Shown piece by piece: positions 1 to 10,076 of a stretch of 64,000 nucleotides of DNA; the first letter of the stretch is position 1; every line of letters starts with the position of its first letter. The DNA is from Palleronia aestuarii. GTDB taxonomy: Bacteria; Pseudomonadota; Alphaproteobacteria; Rhodobacterales; Rhodobacteraceae. The stretch is taken from positions 371,886 to 435,885 of the forward strand of contig NZ_QKZL01000001.1 in NCBI RefSeq assembly GCF_003253995.1, read 5' to 3'. Position numbers and translations under genes: made by a program. The notes below the pieces were generated by a model. The model saw only the letters and a program-made list of their open reading frames with translations, searched no databases and was not told where the DNA came from.

Positions 1-11
1 AGGAGGTTCCG

Positions 12-371
12 ATGAGCTTCGATCCCGCGACACTGACTTTCGACGCCCGCGGCCTGTTGCCGGCGGTGGCGCAGGACCATGCCACGGGCGAGGTGCTGAT
101 GCTCGCCTGGATGAACGCGGAGGCGGTGACACGAACGCTCGAATCCGGTCGCGTGACCTATTGGAGCCGGTCGAGAAACGCGTTCTGGGTCAAGGGCGAG
201 ACGAGCGGACATCTCCAGCACCTCGTTGAGATGCGCGTGGATTGCGATCGCGACTGTCTCCTTCTTCTCGTCCGGCAGGAGGGTCCCGCCTGCCATACCG
301 GGCGGCGAAGCTGCTTTTATACCGCGCTTCGCGATGGTGAAGAGGTCGAGATCCTGTCGCCCGAAACCTAG
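12..371 (+). CDS. hisI: Phosphoribosyl-AMP cyclohydrolase
   Basis: The protein has 119 residues and is a stand-alone HisI without the HisE domain. It hydrolyses the adenine ring of phosphoribosyl-AMP, the third step of histidine synthesis, in the cytoplasm. The metal-site signature is complete: D77, D79 and D81 in the DCDRD stretch, with C78, C94 (GPACHTG) and C101 (SCFY) as zinc-type cysteines. The length matches the family. An AGGAGG ribosome site sits at the very first bases of the window, five bases before the ATG, which fixes the start. It converges on gluQ-RS and their ends overlap by four bases. Confidence 0.97.
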   Translation: MSFDPATLTFDARGLLPAVAQDHATGEVLMLAWMNAEAVTRTLESGRVTYWSRSRNAFWVKGETSGHLQHLVEMRVDCDRDCLLLLVRQEGPACHTGRRSCFYTALRDGEEVEILSPET

Positions 372-1270
372 GCGCCGGGCAGGGGCGGCAACATCGCGCG
401 AATATCCTCGGGTGTCGCGCCCTCCGCGCGATAGCGCGAGATCGCCTTCGACAGGTCGACTTTCGCGAGCCTGCGGCCCGACGCGTCCCGGATGAGGTCA
501 TGGTGATGGTAGCGCGGGATCGGCCATCCGAAGATGGATTGCAACAGGACGTGGATCGGGGTGGCGTGCCACAGATCCGCGCCACGGATCACGTGCGTCA
601 CGCCCTGGAGCGCATCGTCGTGCGGGCAGGCGAGGTGATAGGCGATATCGCCGCTTCCGCGGCGTTTCAGCACCGGGTCGCCGATCCGATCGAGAAGGAG
701 AGAGACGTCGAGGCGATGCGTTCCCGCATGGAGCGGTCCGTCTTCCTCGTAGGCAGGCGAGCCCGGGATCTCGGAAAGCGCACGGCGCAGGTTGAGCCGC
801 AGCGCATCGCCAGGCCGGAGGCTCCGCATCGGGCGTTTGCGGCACGTCCCGGGATAGACGAAACCGTCGAGTCCGGCCTTCGCCCCGGCATCGATGATGT
901 CGCGTCGCGTGCAGGAGCAGGGATAGAGGAGGCCCCGTGCGCCGAGTGTCCGAAGGGCCTCGTCGTAGGCGTCCAGATGTTCGGATTGTCGCCTTACGGG
1001 CCCCTCCCATGAGATGCCGAGCCAGGTAAGGTCATCGACGATGTCCGCGGCATGCTCCACCCGCGAGCGCGTCGTGTCGGTGTCCTCGATCCGGAGGAGC
1101 ATCGTCTGGCCCGCCGACAGCCGGCGGATCAGCAGGGCGGAGTAGGCATGACCCAGGTGCAGTTTGCCGGTGGGCGAGGGTGCGAAGCGGGTGATCAGGG
1201 CGGACGACCTTCCCCCGGATGGGCGCGCTATTCCGCCGCGACGGAACGGTGCAGATCGGCCGCGAGCCAC
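368..1270 (-). CDS. gluQ: Glutamyl-Q tRNA(Asp) synthetase
   Basis: This is a truncated class I glutamyl-tRNA-synthetase paralogue that attaches glutamate to queuosine at the wobble base of tRNA-Asp. The Rossmann start TRFAPSPTG with the HIGH-like HLGH is present, as are the zinc-type cysteines (CSCTR, then YPGTC) and a degenerate KMSKS (LAKVDLSK). It lacks the anticodon-binding half of GluRS, as this family does. The listed start is a GTG inside the 3' end of trmFO, a 43-base overlap. The conserved core starts only at residue 25, and no ATG lies between, so the true start is uncertain. It is translated downstream of trmFO, so two tRNA-modification genes are probably co-transcribed. Confidence 0.93.
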   Translation of the reverse strand: MARGRSAPFRRGGIARPSGGRSSALITRFAPSPTGKLHLGHAYSALLIRRLSAGQTMLLRIEDTDTTRSRVEHAADIVDDLTWLGISWEGPVRRQSEHLDAYDEALRTLGARGLLYPCSCTRRDIIDAGAKAGLDGFVYPGTCRKRPMRSLRPGDALRLNLRRALSEIPGSPAYEEDGPLHAGTHRLDVSLLLDRIGDPVLKRRGSGDIAYHLACPHDDALQGVTHVIRGADLWHATPIHVLLQSIFGWPIPRYHHHDLIRDASGRRLAKVDLSKAISRYRAEGATPEDIRAMLPPLPGA

Positions 1271-2589
1271 TCGTTCCAGTCGGCCTTGGCGCGATCCGTA
1301 TAGGCCTTGTAGCGCGCGGGGCGGTTGCGGCGGCCGCCTTTCAGATCGACCGGGGGGAAGAGCCCGAAATTCACGTTCATCGGCTGAAACGTCTTCGCGT
1401 CGGCACCGCCGGTGATGTGGGTGACGAGCGCGCCCACCGCTGTCGTGGACGGCACCGGCGGCAGGCGCCGCCCGGTGATCTCGGCCACGGCGAGACGTCC
1501 GGCCAGAAGACCCATCGCGGCGGATTCGACGTAGCCCTCGACCCCCGTGATCTGCCCGGCGAACCGGATATTCGGCTTCGACCGCAGCCTGAGCTCGGAA
1601 TCCAGAAGCGTGGGCGCGTTCAGAAAGGTATTACGGTGGATGCCGCCCAGCCGTGCGAAACGGGCGTTCACCAGCCCCGGGATCATCCGCAGGACATCGG
1701 CTTGCGCGCCGTACTTCATCTTCGTCTGGAAACCCACGATGTTGTAGAGCGTGCCCAACGCATTGTCGCGGCGCAGCTGTACGACCGCGTAGGGTTTCAC
1801 GTCGGGCGCGTGCGGATTGGTGAGGCCCACGGGCTTCATCGGGCCGTGGCGGAGTGTCTCGCGGCCGCGTTCGGCCATGACCTCGATAGGGAGGCAGCCG
1901 TCGAAATACTTCGCGGTCTCGCCCTCGTGGAACTCCGTCCTCGACGAGGCGAGGAGAGCGTCGATGAAGGCCTCGTAAGTCTCCCGGTCCATCGGGCAGT
2001 TGAGATAGGCGGTCCGCTCCTCCTCCGTCTCGCCCTTGTCGTAGCGCGACTGCATCCAGGCCTTCGACATGTCGATGCTGTCGTGGTGGACGATCGGCGC
2101 GATGGCGTCGAAGAAGGCGAGGGCGTCGGTGCCGGTCTCGGTCCGGATCGCCTCGGCAAGCGTGCCGGAGGTGAGCGGACCGGTCGCGATGATCCAGTGT
2201 CCGTCCGTCGGCAATGCCGCGATCTCGCCCGGTTCGACGCGGACATTCGGATGCGATTTCAACGCCTTCGTCACCGATTGCGCGAAGGGATCGCGGTCCA
2301 CGGCGAGCGCGCCGCCCGCGGGCAGACGGTGACGGTCGGCCGTCGCCATGACGAGGCCGCCTGCCTGCCGCATCTCCCAGTGCAGGAGGCCCACGGCGTT
2401 CTGTTCGCTGTCGTCGGAGCGGAAGGAATTGGAGCAGACCATCTCCGCTAGATCGCCGGTGCGATGAGCGAAAGTGCCGGTCGCGGGGCGCATCTCGTGC
2501 AGGACGACGGAGATCCCGGCTTCCGCGGCCTGCCAGGCCGCCTCCGATCCGGCCATCCCGCCGCCGACGATATGAAGCGTCTCCGTCAT
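1228..2589 (-). CDS. trmFO: Methylenetetrahydrofolate-tRNA-(uracil-5-)-methyltransferase TrmFO
   Basis: This folate- and FAD-dependent enzyme makes m5U54 in the T-loop of tRNA. The N-terminus carries the FAD dinucleotide motif [11 protein letters not shown], followed by the family blocks EMRP, the CSNSFRS(D) segment and a C-terminal [11 protein letters not shown] stretch. I start it at the ATG at 2589, giving 453 residues, the usual family length. The open frame continues 57 codons upstream, but that part is only the GTACA repeat array read as protein. Its product and that of gluQ downstream both act on tRNA. Confidence 0.96.
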   Translation of the reverse strand: MTETLHIVGGGMAGSEAAWQAAEAGISVVLHEMRPATGTFAHRTGDLAEMVCSNSFRSDDSEQNAVGLLHWEMRQAGGLVMATADRHRLPAGGALAVDRDPFAQSVTKALKSHPNVRVEPGEIAALPTDGHWIIATGPLTSGTLAEAIRTETGTDALAFFDAIAPIVHHDSIDMSKAWMQSRYDKGETEEERTAYLNCPMDRETYEAFIDALLASSRTEFHEGETAKYFDGCLPIEVMAERGRETLRHGPMKPVGLTNPHAPDVKPYAVVQLRRDNALGTLYNIVGFQTKMKYGAQADVLRMIPGLVNARFARLGGIHRNTFLNAPTLLDSELRLRSKPNIRFAGQITGVEGYVESAAMGLLAGRLAVAEITGRRLPPVPSTTAVGALVTHITGGADAKTFQPMNVNFGLFPPVDLKGGRRNRPARYKAYTDRAKADWNEWLAADLHRSVAAE

Positions 2590-2603
2590 GGCGATCGTCC
2601 CCC

Positions 2604-2729
2604 GTACACAGACCGTACACCGCGCGTACACCCGGCGTGCACCGCACGTGCGGCGGGCGTATGGCCGCGGTACATAGCCCGTACAGCAAAGGTGCATCGG
2701 ATGTACACAGGATGTACCGCAAACGTCGT
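2604..2729. repeat. Helically phased GTACA array, 11-bp period, 12 units
   Basis: Twelve five-base units start at 2604, 2615, 2626, 2637, 2648, 2659, 2670, 2681, 2692, 2703, 2714 and 2725, each exactly 11 bases after the last. In order they read GTACA, GTACA, GTACA, GTGCA, GTGCG, GTATG, GTACA, GTACA, GTGCA, GTACA, GTACC and GTCGT. The six bases between units are not conserved. The array fills the gap between the trmFO start and the diguanylate cyclase promoter region. A further GTACA at 2783 is out of phase. The period of about one helical turn puts all units on one face of DNA, as expected for a cooperative protein array. The function is not known to me. Confidence 0.85.
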
Positions 2730-2898
2730 GACGTCCGGTGCCGGGCAATCCCGAAAGCACGGGGCGACCTGAGAATGAGGCTGTACACGCCTAAGTTGCA
2801 TATGTTAACTCGTTGTTAGCGAGTCCACCGTCACTCCGTAACCATACTCAAATGATAATCCGCTGCATCGACCTACGTGACGCAGCGGCGAGAGAGCA

Positions 2899-4086
2899 GT
2901 GCAGTACATGATGTCGATCCTCCTGCCGATCCTCTTCGCATTCGGGATCATGTCACTGCTGGCGATCACATTCGGCGCGCTCAACCGGGTGACCATAGAA
3001 ACGCGGCAAATCCTGCAAGGCCTGTCCTTCGGCTGCGGCGCGATCGCTGCCATGTGGGTTCCGGTGTCGTTCGGCGACGGGATCCTCATCGATGGCCGGG
3101 CGATCATCGTCGGGCTGGCCGCCGGGTTCGGCGGATGGAAAGCGGGATTGCTGGCGGCCCTGATGGCTGCGACCTATCGTCTCCATCTCGGCGGTCTCGG
3201 GGCGGTGTCAGGCGTCGCGGGCATCTTCACCGCCGCGGCGGCCGGCAGCATCTGGCGGGTGATCGTCCGCCTTCGGGATGCGGTCAAACCCGTGCAGCTC
3301 CTCTTTCTCGGCGCGCTCATCTCGCTCAACACGTGGAGTGTCTTCCTGCTTCCCATGGCGGTCGCGAACGAGCTCGTCTGGCCGGTCGTGCCGGTCCTGA
3401 CGATCGGCGCGCTGATAGGCTCGCTCTTCATGGGAACGTTGATCGAGCGGGAGCGGCGGATGTTCCAGACCGAACGACGATTGACCGCCGATGCCTTTCT
3501 CGACCCGCTCCTGGGCATTCCCAACCGCCGGTCCTTCAACGCGTTGGTCAATCGTTCGATCGAGACGGCGGAGGATGGCGACAGACGGGCGCTGATGGTC
3601 CTCGACATCGACCACTTCAAGGTTGTCAACGACACCTATGGTCACGAAGCCGGCGACGAGGCGTTGAAGTTCGTGGCCAACCTCGCGACCGAGGTGGTGG
3701 GCGATCAGGGTCACGTCTGCCGGTTCGGCGGCGAGGAATTCGCGATCCTGCTCGAAACCCGTCACTTCGATTCCGCCGCGCATATCTCCGAGACCCTGCG
3801 CCACCGGATCTGCGTCACGCCCGTCGAACTGAACGGCACGCAGATCAACCTCACGGTGAGCATCGGGGTCGCGCTCCTGGAGGATTTCGGAAAGGTCGCG
3901 ATGAGCGAACTGTTCCGGCAGGCCGATCTTGCGCTTTATCGCGCAAAGCGCAGCGGGCGGAACCTGGTGATCTTCGCCGACGAGCTCGAGATATTGCGGA
4001 CCGAGGCCCATATCGACCTCACCAAGCGCCGCGCATTGCGCGACGCCCATAACCGGATGCGCGAAGGGCGTGTCTCGAACGGTTGA
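2899..4086 (+). CDS. Membrane diguanylate cyclase (5TM sensor plus GGDEF)
   Basis: The protein has 395 residues. Residues 1-185 hold about five or six hydrophobic segments of the 5TMR-LYT kind. A GGDEF domain follows from about residue 197, with DPLLGIPNRR, the metal aspartate in DIDHFK (D237) and the active-site loop GGEEF at 277-281. It should make cyclic-di-GMP from GTP at the inner membrane. The inhibitory I-site (RxxD five residues before GGEEF) is absent: that position reads GDQG. So the enzyme probably lacks this form of product inhibition. The start could also be the ATG three codons later. It lies downstream of the GTACA array and converges with gyrA. Confidence 0.92.
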   Translation: MQYMMSILLPILFAFGIMSLLAITFGALNRVTIETRQILQGLSFGCGAIAAMWVPVSFGDGILIDGRAIIVGLAAGFGGWKAGLLAALMAATYRLHLGGLGAVSGVAGIFTAAAAGSIWRVIVRLRDAVKPVQLLFLGALISLNTWSVFLLPMAVANELVWPVVPVLTIGALIGSLFMGTLIERERRMFQTERRLTADAFLDPLLGIPNRRSFNALVNRSIETAEDGDRRALMVLDIDHFKVVNDTYGHEAGDEALKFVANLATEVVGDQGHVCRFGGEEFAILLETRHFDSAAHISETLRHRICVTPVELNGTQINLTVSIGVALLEDFGKVAMSELFRQADLALYRAKRSGRNLVIFADELEILRTEAHIDLTKRRALRDAHNRMREGRVSNG

Positions 4087-4106
4087 ACCGGCCTCGCGGA
4101 CGAGGC

Positions 4107-6860
4107 TCACTCCCCGGTCTCGCCGCCCTCCACGATCTCGTCTTCCTGCTGCTCCGCGATCCAGGCGACGGAGACGACCTCTTCGCCCGCGCCGGTGTTG
4201 AAGACCCGCACGCCGCCCGCGCCGCGGGACCGGAACGAGATGCCGTCCACCGGCACCCGGATCGACTGGCCGCGGGAGGTGGCGAGCATGATCTGGTCGT
4301 CCATCTCCACCGGGAAGGAGGCCACGAGCGGGCCGCCGCGCATGGCGCGGTCCATCGCCATCACGCCCTGCCCGCCGCGTCCGCGGACGGGGTAATCGTG
4401 CGACGAGGAGAGCTTGCCCGAGCCCTTGGCGGTGATCGTCAGGATCAGATCCTCGGCCGCCGACATCTCCGCGTAGCGCTCCTGCGTGAAGTCCTGCGCC
4501 TCTCCCGCGCTTTCCTCCTCATCGGCCTCGGCCTCCGCGTCGTCGGCGAGGCCCGCCATGGCGCGGCGCATCTTGAGATAGGTGGTCCGCTCCTCGGGCG
4601 TGGCCTCGAAATGGCGGATCACGGCCATCGAGACGACCGCGTCGCCCTTCGAGAGCCGGATGCCCCGGACGCCCACGGAGGCGCGGGAATTGAACACGCG
4701 CACGTCGGTGGAGGGGAAGCGGATCGCGCGGCCCTTGGCGGTGACGAGCATCACGTCCTCGTCGGGCGAGGCGATGCGCGCGTCGATGAGGCGCATGCCC
4801 TCGTTCTCGCCCTCGAACTTCATCGCGATCTTGCCGGCACGGTTCACGTTGGTGAAGTCCGACAGCGCGTTGCGCCGGATCGTGCCCGCGGAAGTGGCGA
4901 AGACGATCTGCAGCTCCGACCATTGATCCTCGTCGCGGTCGACGGGCATGATCGCGGCGATGGAGACGCCGGTGGGGATCGGCAGGATGTTGACGATCGC
5001 CTTGCCCTTCGACGTGCGCCCGCCGAGCGGCAGGCGCCAGGTCTTGAGCTTGTAGGCCATGCCGTCGGTGGTGAAGACGAGAAGCTGCGTATGGGTGTTG
5101 GCCACGAAGAGCGTGGTCACGACGTCGTCGTCCTTGAGACCGCCGCCCGAGAGGCCCTTGCCGCCGCGGCGCTGCGCGCGGAAATCGGCGAGCGCGGTGC
5201 GCTTGATGTAGCCCGATTGCGTGACGGTGACGACCATATCCTCCCGCTCGATCAGGTCCTCGTCCATCATGTCGCCGGCCCAGTCGACGATCTCCGTCCG
5301 GCGCGGCACGGCGAATTGCTCGCGCACCTCGCGAAGCTCGCTCGCGATGATCGCCATGATCCGTTCGCGCGAGCGCAGGATGTCGAGATAGTCGCGGATC
5401 TTGCCCGCGAGCGTCTCGAGCTCGTCGGTGATCTCCTTCACGCCCAGCTGCGTCAGGCGCTGGAGCCGAAGGTCGAGGATGGCGCGGGCCTGCGTCTCGC
5501 TCAGGTAATAGGTGCCGTCCTCGTTCATCTTGTGGCTCGGATCGTCGATGAGCCGGATGAAGGGGGCGATCTCCTCCGCGGGCCAGCGCCGCTCCATGAG
5601 CCGCCCGCGCGCCTCCGTCGCGTCCTGGCTCGACCGGATGGTCTGGACCACCTCGTCCACGTTCGAAACCGCCACGGCGAGGCCGCAGAGGACATGCGCC
5701 CGCTCCCGTGCCTTTCGGAGCTCGAAGGCCGTGCGGCGGGCGACGACCTCTTCGCGGAAGGCGATGAAGTGGGTGAGGAAGTCGCGCAAGCCGAGCTGCT
5801 CCGGCCGGCCGCCGTGAAGAGCGAGCATGTTGCAGCCGAAGGAGGTCTGCATCGGCGTGAAGCGGTAGAGCTGGTTCAGCACGACGTCGGGCGTGGCGTC
5901 GCGCTTCAGCTCGATCACGACGCGGACGCCGACGCGGTCGCTCTCGTCCTGCACAGCAGAGATGCCCTCGAGCTTCTTCTCGCGCGCGAGATCGGCGATC
6001 CGCTCCACGAGGGAGGCCTTGTTCACCTGATAGGGGATCTCGTCGAGGACGATGGCGTAGCGGTCCTTGCGGATCTCCTCCGTCCGGACCTTGGCGCGCA
6101 GGATGACGGACCCGCGCCCTTCGAGATAGGCCTTGCGCGCGCCGGAGCGGCCCAGGATCACGCCGCCCGTCGGAAAGTCGGGGCCGGGCACGATCTCCAT
6201 GATCGCTTCCGTCGACATGTCGGGGTCTTCGATGAGCGCGAGCGTGGCGTCCACGACCTCGCCCAGGTTGTGGGGCGGGATGTTCGTGGCCATGCCGACA
6301 GCGATGCCGCCCGCGCCGTTGACGAGCATGTTCGGGAAGCGCGCGGGCAGGACGGTGGGCTCGCGGTCCTTGCCGTCGTAATTGTCCTGGAAGTCGACCG
6401 TGTCCTTCTCGATATCGGCGAGAAGGCTCTGCGCGGGGCGGTCCATCCGGACCTCGGTATAGCGCATGGCCGCGGCGTTGTCGCCGTCCATGGAGCCGAA
6501 GTTCCCCTGACCGTCGAGGAGCGGCAGCGACATGGAGAAGTCCTGCGCCATCCGTACCAGCGCCTCGTAAATAGCTGAGTCGCCGTGCGGGTGGTACTTG
6601 CCCATGACGTCGCCCACGGGGCGGGCGGACTTGCGGTAGGCCTTGTCGTGCGTGTTGCCGGTCTCGTGCATCGCGTAGAGGATGCGGCGGTGGACGGGCT
6701 TCAGGCCGTCGCGCAGGTCCGGGATCGCGCGGGAGACGATGACCGACATCGCGTAGTCGAGGAACGAGGACTGCATCTCCTCGACGATCGAGATCTGCGG
6801 GCCCGACCGCTCCGGGCCGTCCTCGTCCGTCGTCTCGGGGGGATCGGGCGTGTCGCTCAT
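4107..6860 (-). CDS. gyrA: DNA gyrase subunit A
   Basis: The protein has 917 residues and is the breakage-reunion subunit of DNA gyrase. The catalytic tyrosine is Y134 in [10 protein letters not shown]. The quinolone-determining region reads [10 protein letters not shown], with serine (S95) and an acidic residue (E99) at the two classical resistance positions, so it looks drug-sensitive. The C-terminal wrapping domain starts with a GyrA box, QRRGGKG. An acidic insert rich in Glu and Ala lies in the C-terminal domain, and the tail is acidic. Its promoter must lie in the 184-base divergent gap shared with usg. Confidence 0.98.
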   Translation of the reverse strand: MSDTPDPPETTDEDGPERSGPQISIVEEMQSSFLDYAMSVIVSRAIPDLRDGLKPVHRRILYAMHETGNTHDKAYRKSARPVGDVMGKYHPHGDSAIYEALVRMAQDFSMSLPLLDGQGNFGSMDGDNAAAMRYTEVRMDRPAQSLLADIEKDTVDFQDNYDGKDREPTVLPARFPNMLVNGAGGIAVGMATNIPPHNLGEVVDATLALIEDPDMSTEAIMEIVPGPDFPTGGVILGRSGARKAYLEGRGSVILRAKVRTEEIRKDRYAIVLDEIPYQVNKASLVERIADLAREKKLEGISAVQDESDRVGVRVVIELKRDATPDVVLNQLYRFTPMQTSFGCNMLALHGGRPEQLGLRDFLTHFIAFREEVVARRTAFELRKARERAHVLCGLAVAVSNVDEVVQTIRSSQDATEARGRLMERRWPAEEIAPFIRLIDDPSHKMNEDGTYYLSETQARAILDLRLQRLTQLGVKEITDELETLAGKIRDYLDILRSRERIMAIIASELREVREQFAVPRRTEIVDWAGDMMDEDLIEREDMVVTVTQSGYIKRTALADFRAQRRGGKGLSGGGLKDDDVVTTLFVANTHTQLLVFTTDGMAYKLKTWRLPLGGRTSKGKAIVNILPIPTGVSIAAIMPVDRDEDQWSELQIVFATSAGTIRRNALSDFTNVNRAGKIAMKFEGENEGMRLIDARIASPDEDVMLVTAKGRAIRFPSTDVRVFNSRASVGVRGIRLSKGDAVVSMAVIRHFEATPEERTTYLKMRRAMAGLADDAEAEADEEESAGEAQDFTQERYAEMSAAEDLILTITAKGSGKLSSSHDYPVRGRGGQGVMAMDRAMRGGPLVASFPVEMDDQIMLATSRGQSIRVPVDGISFRSRGAGGVRVFNTGAGEEVVSVAWIAEQQEDEIVEGGETGE

Positions 6861-7044
6861 CTCGCCGCCATTCCTTATGCGCTCAAATCTCGCGCGACCT
6901 TATCAGCAGGGGACGGGTGGGTGCAATGTTGCGCGAGTGCTCTGGCAGCGCTCGCCGTAAAGTGCCAACAGATTGTTTTCATTGATTACTAACCGCGATG
7001 CCGCAGAGTGGTCCCTGGGGAGTAACGCGTAGCGGAGACAGGGA

Positions 7045-7308
7045 ATGACCGAGACCGAACTGATGCTCAAGGGCTATGGGCTGACCACGGCGGAATTTTT
7101 CTACCGGATGCCCGATTACAAGAACGTCCTGAATACTTTCGTCTGGCAGGATTACGACATCGCCCCCGATCATCCCAAGCTTTTCGAGTTCGTCGAGTTC
7201 TGGCAGCGCGAGATCGAGGGGCCGCTGCATTCGGTGCGCTTCATTCACCGCAAGCAGATCGCGTCCGGCGAATGGCGCAAGCTCTCGGGCGAGTTCACCC
7301 TGCATTGA
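7045..7308 (+). CDS. usg: Usg family protein
   Basis: The protein has 87 residues. It matches the small alphaproteobacterial Usg family (aromatic-rich, with YRMPDY, FVWQDYD and FVEFWQREI), often found near trp or phosphoribosyl genes in this class. The biochemical role is not established. It is soluble, with no signal peptide. A GGAG-like sequence precedes the ATG. It is divergent from gyrA and followed by a long perfect hairpin. Confidence 0.85.
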   Translation: MTETELMLKGYGLTTAEFFYRMPDYKNVLNTFVWQDYDIAPDHPKLFEFVEFWQREIEGPLHSVRFIHRKQIASGEWRKLSGEFTLH

Positions 7309-7314
7309 CGCGAA

Positions 7315-7346
7315 CGGCCCGTCCCGAGATCGATCGGGACGGGCCG
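7315..7346. terminator. Bidirectional hairpin between usg and the DUF7282 gene
   Basis: There is a perfect 13-base stem (7315-7327 with 7334-7346) and a six-base loop. It lies between two convergent genes and probably ends transcription from both sides. There is no T-run on either flank, so it is not a classical intrinsic terminator. Confidence 0.6.
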
Positions 7347-7395
7347 CGGAAGTCACGAGGCATGGACCGCCCGCCGGGTCGGCGAGCGATGCGCG

Positions 7396-7806
7396 TCACT
7401 CGGCGCTGATGACGGTCATGACCAGCTCGTCGTTCATCCGGATCGGGCCGTCTTCGGTCGCCCCGAGGGTGTATTCGAAGACCCCGGTCTCCATGCCGCC
7501 GTCCTCGGAATGGACCATCAGCATGAGCATGTCGCCCGAGGCCACGTCCTCCTGCAGAATGGCGGCGACGTCGGTGTTCTCGCCCGCGCGGAGCGGCGCG
7601 TAGCCCACGACCGGACCGGGCTTCATCTCCGAATCGGTGCGATGGACGACCATCCAGCCATTGGCGCCGGCGGTGACCATGTCGGCGGAAACCACGCCGT
7701 TCGCGACCGATTGATCCGACGCGGTGACCTGCGGCGTCATGCCGTCCTGTGCCATGGCCGAGGTGCCGAACGCGACGAGGGCGAGAGCGGTCAGTTGAAT
7801 TCTCAT
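7396..7806 (-). CDS. Periplasmic DUF7282-type protein
   Basis: The protein has 136 residues. It starts with a clear Sec signal peptide (MRIQLTALALVAFGTSAMA, cleavage before Gln20). The mature part has the pattern of the DUF7282 family: a VSADMVTAGANGWMVVH strand followed by VGYAPLRAGEN. It also has acidic, Met-rich segments. No catalytic residues are evident and the function is unknown. It stands alone, converges with usg, and lies downstream of the speE-side intergenic region. Confidence 0.7.
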   Translation of the reverse strand: MRIQLTALALVAFGTSAMAQDGMTPQVTASDQSVANGVVSADMVTAGANGWMVVHRTDSEMKPGPVVGYAPLRAGENTDVAAILQEDVASGDMLMLMVHSEDGGMETGVFEYTLGATEDGPIRMNDELVMTVISAE

Positions 7807-7956
7807 TATGAAGATCCCTTCGAAATTGAAAACGCTTACGAAGAGGAGATACGGCCGAGCGGACGCATCAGTTGCAAAACTTAATCTTTCTCGTGGCTTC
7901 GTGATCGCGCGGACGAGATTCTCCGCGCGCTCCTCCGGTCCGGCCCGGCAGTCGGA

Positions 7957-8808
7957 CTAGGCCAGAAGCCGCGCCACGTAGCCCGGCAGCGCGAAGGCGG
8001 CGGAATGGACCGCGGCGGAATAATAGCCGAAATCGAGACCCGATGCCGCCACGCGCGCCGCGAGGTCGGAGGGAGAGGTCTCCCGTGCCAGGCCGTCCGT
8101 ACCCCAGCCGAAGGCCATCGGCCCGCCCGCATAGGTGGGCACCGTCGCGAGATAGCAGGTCGTATCGCCGAAGAGGGCGGAGAAGGCGCGCATCGTGCCC
8201 CGAAGTTCCTCCGGTTGCATGAAGGGCACCCCGTTCTGCGTGACGAGGATGCCGCCCGGCGCGAGCGCGCGCTTCGCAAGGCCGTAGAAATGGTCGGTGA
8301 AAAGCACCTCTCCCGGCCCGACGGGGTCGGTGCTGTCGACGATGATGACGTCGTAGCCGCCCTCGGTCTCGCGCATGAACGCGGCGCCGTCGGCGATGAC
8401 GAGATCGAGGCGCGGATCGTCGAAGGCGCCGTCCGAGATCGCGGGCAGATATTCCTTCGAGAAATCCACCACGCCCGCGTCGATCTCCACCATCGTCACG
8501 CGCTCGAGCGGGTGGCGCAGCGCCTCGCGGGCCATGCCGCCATCGCCGCCGCCGACGATGAGGACGCGCTTCGCCGCGCCGTGGGCGAAGAGCGGCACAT
8601 GGGTCATCATCTCGTGGTAGATGAAGTTGTCGCGCTCGGTGACCTGCACGACACCGTCGAGCGTCAGGACGCGGCCGAAGGTCGGGTTCTCGATCACGCG
8701 GAGGCGCTGGTGCTCCGTCTCGCTGTCGTAGAGCACGGAGGTGACGCGCAGCGCCTGGGCGTGATCCTCGTGGAGCCGCTCGACGCTCCAGCCTGTCATG
8801 TCGGTCAT
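7957..8808 (-). CDS. speE: Polyamine aminopropyltransferase (spermidine synthase)
   Basis: The protein has 283 residues. It transfers the aminopropyl group of decarboxylated S-adenosylmethionine to putrescine. The family motifs are present: the nucleotide-binding GGGDGGMAREAL, the VEIDAGVVDFSK acidic strand and the DPVGPGEVLF gate region. I chose the ATG at 8808 because AGGAGA precedes it and the conserved N-terminus (GWSVERLHEDHAQ) follows. It overlaps the stop of the 2H phosphoesterase by four bases (ATGA), so the two are translationally coupled. speD upstream supplies the decarboxylated SAM. Confidence 0.95.
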   Translation of the reverse strand: MTDMTGWSVERLHEDHAQALRVTSVLYDSETEHQRLRVIENPTFGRVLTLDGVVQVTERDNFIYHEMMTHVPLFAHGAAKRVLIVGGGDGGMAREALRHPLERVTMVEIDAGVVDFSKEYLPAISDGAFDDPRLDLVIADGAAFMRETEGGYDVIIVDSTDPVGPGEVLFTDHFYGLAKRALAPGGILVTQNGVPFMQPEELRGTMRAFSALFGDTTCYLATVPTYAGGPMAFGWGTDGLARETSPSDLAARVAASGLDFGYYSAAVHSAAFALPGYVARLLA

Positions 8809-9314
8809 GGCGTCTCTCCTCTGAGCGGGCAGGTGGCGATGCGTTCCCACGGGCCGCCGCGATAGTGCCACAGGATCAGCCGGTCAAGGACCCCGTCCCA
8901 GGGCGCGAAACCCGCGCGGAGGGTTGCCTGCGTGGCCTTCGCCGTCTCCCTGTCGACCTTGTTCTGCACGGTCACGTGGAGCTTGCGGGCACGGTCGTCG
9001 GAGGCGGTGATGACGTCCTCCCATGCGGTGCGGAGATCGCCCTGCAGGCGCCCGGCGCCCGGCGCGTCGAGCGCGATCGCGGCCCCGCCGCCGAAATCGA
9101 GGATGCCCGTGGCCGTGAACGGCAGTGGCGCGGTGGCCTTCGCCGTTCGCGCAAGCGTGGCGAGCAGGTCGTCCATCGCATGTTCGGGGAGTTGCTGGAA
9201 CAGCGTCAGATGCGCCGGGATGAAGTTGCGCGCGGGCGGGAAATAACGCTGCCGGAGCGCTTCGAGGCGGGCGAAACTCGCGCTGTCGAAGCCGAAGGTG
9301 AGGATCAGGGCCAT
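8805..9314 (-). CDS. 2'-5' RNA ligase / 2H phosphoesterase family protein
   Basis: The protein has 169 residues. The two histidine motifs that define the 2H superfamily are present: HLTL at 35-38 and HVTV at about 113-116. Such enzymes open or form 2',5' or cyclic phosphodiesters in RNA or nucleotides, and the exact substrate here is unknown. The ATG at 9314 was preferred over one 15 codons upstream, because MALILTFGFD matches the usual start strand. It sits between speD and speE, coupled to speE by ATGA, which is an unexpected place for an RNA-type enzyme. Confidence 0.85.
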   Translation of the reverse strand: MALILTFGFDSASFARLEALRQRYFPPARNFIPAHLTLFQQLPEHAMDDLLATLARTAKATAPLPFTATGILDFGGGAAIALDAPGAGRLQGDLRTAWEDVITASDDRARKLHVTVQNKVDRETAKATQATLRAGFAPWDGVLDRLILWHYRGGPWERIATCPLRGETP

Positions 9315-9387
9315 GCCGTCGGAGTAGGCGAGCCTCGAGGCCCGGGCAAGGACCGGCACGTCGCAGGCGGCGTGCCGGCCCTATCCG

Positions 9388-9918
9388 TCAGGCGGCGGCG
9401 ACCTCGGTCACCACGCCGTCGCCGCGCCGCAGGGAGCGCACGCGGACATCGTCGGTCGCGAAGGCGGCCTTCAGCACGTCCACGGAGCGCCAGGGATCGG
9501 CGTCGCCGCACATGAAGACGTCGAACGCGCCGTAGCCGATCTCCGGCCAGGTGTGCACGGAGATGTGGCTCTCGGCGAGCACGGCCACGCCGGAGACGCC
9601 CTGCGGCGAGAACTTGTGCGTGTGGATGTGCAGCAGCGTCGCGCCGCATTCGGTCACGCAGTCGCGGAACGCCTGCTGGATCCGGGCCTCGTCGTCGAGC
9701 CCGTGGCCATTGACCACCTCGATGATGAGGTGACGGCCCGCGAAGACGGCCCCGTCCTCACGGATGAAGTGGTCGTCGCGATCTTCGGCGAAGATGTCGC
9801 GCGTCGTGTCGCATTTGATGGAATCGCGATCGGCAATAGCCGTGCGAGCGGTGGAATCTTCCGCTTGGGCGCCTGTCTCCAGACCGATCCCCAGTTGGAA
9901 GAGGTTGGTTCCGTCCAT
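9388..9918 (-). CDS. speD: S-adenosylmethionine decarboxylase proenzyme (prokaryotic type)
   Basis: The protein has 176 residues. It makes decarboxylated SAM, the aminopropyl donor for SpeE. The self-cleavage site ESHIS is at E116-S117; Ser117 should become the pyruvoyl group. His and Cys active-site blocks (HIHTHKFSPQG, FMCGDADPW) follow. It carries about 40 extra N-terminal residues compared with the 120-130 residue SpeH type, as in other Rhodobacterales. AAAGGGGAG precedes the ATG. It is the first gene of the speD-2H-speE cluster. Confidence 0.93.
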   Translation of the reverse strand: MDGTNLFQLGIGLETGAQAEDSTARTAIADRDSIKCDTTRDIFAEDRDDHFIREDGAVFAGRHLIIEVVNGHGLDDEARIQQAFRDCVTECGATLLHIHTHKFSPQGVSGVAVLAESHISVHTWPEIGYGAFDVFMCGDADPWRSVDVLKAAFATDDVRVRSLRRGDGVVTEVAAA

Positions 9919-10076
9919 GGAACTCCCCTTTCAGCCAGTAGATTGAATCCGTGGTCCCTTAGCGCCCCCCCGCTTTCGCGAAGTTGGGATCGGTCCCTTC
10001 GAAGTGAGGCGCAGATAGGCCCCATGGCCTTTCCACGCAATGAAAAATGCCGCGGGGCGGCGAATTTTTTCGTGAT

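Noticed and set aside
2590..2760. Upstream extension of TrmFO
   Set aside because: It is only the repeat array read as codons; the family starts at 2589.
4083..6578. 831-residue plus-strand frame over gyrA
   Set aside because: It is a high-GC shadow; gyrA on the other strand is certain.
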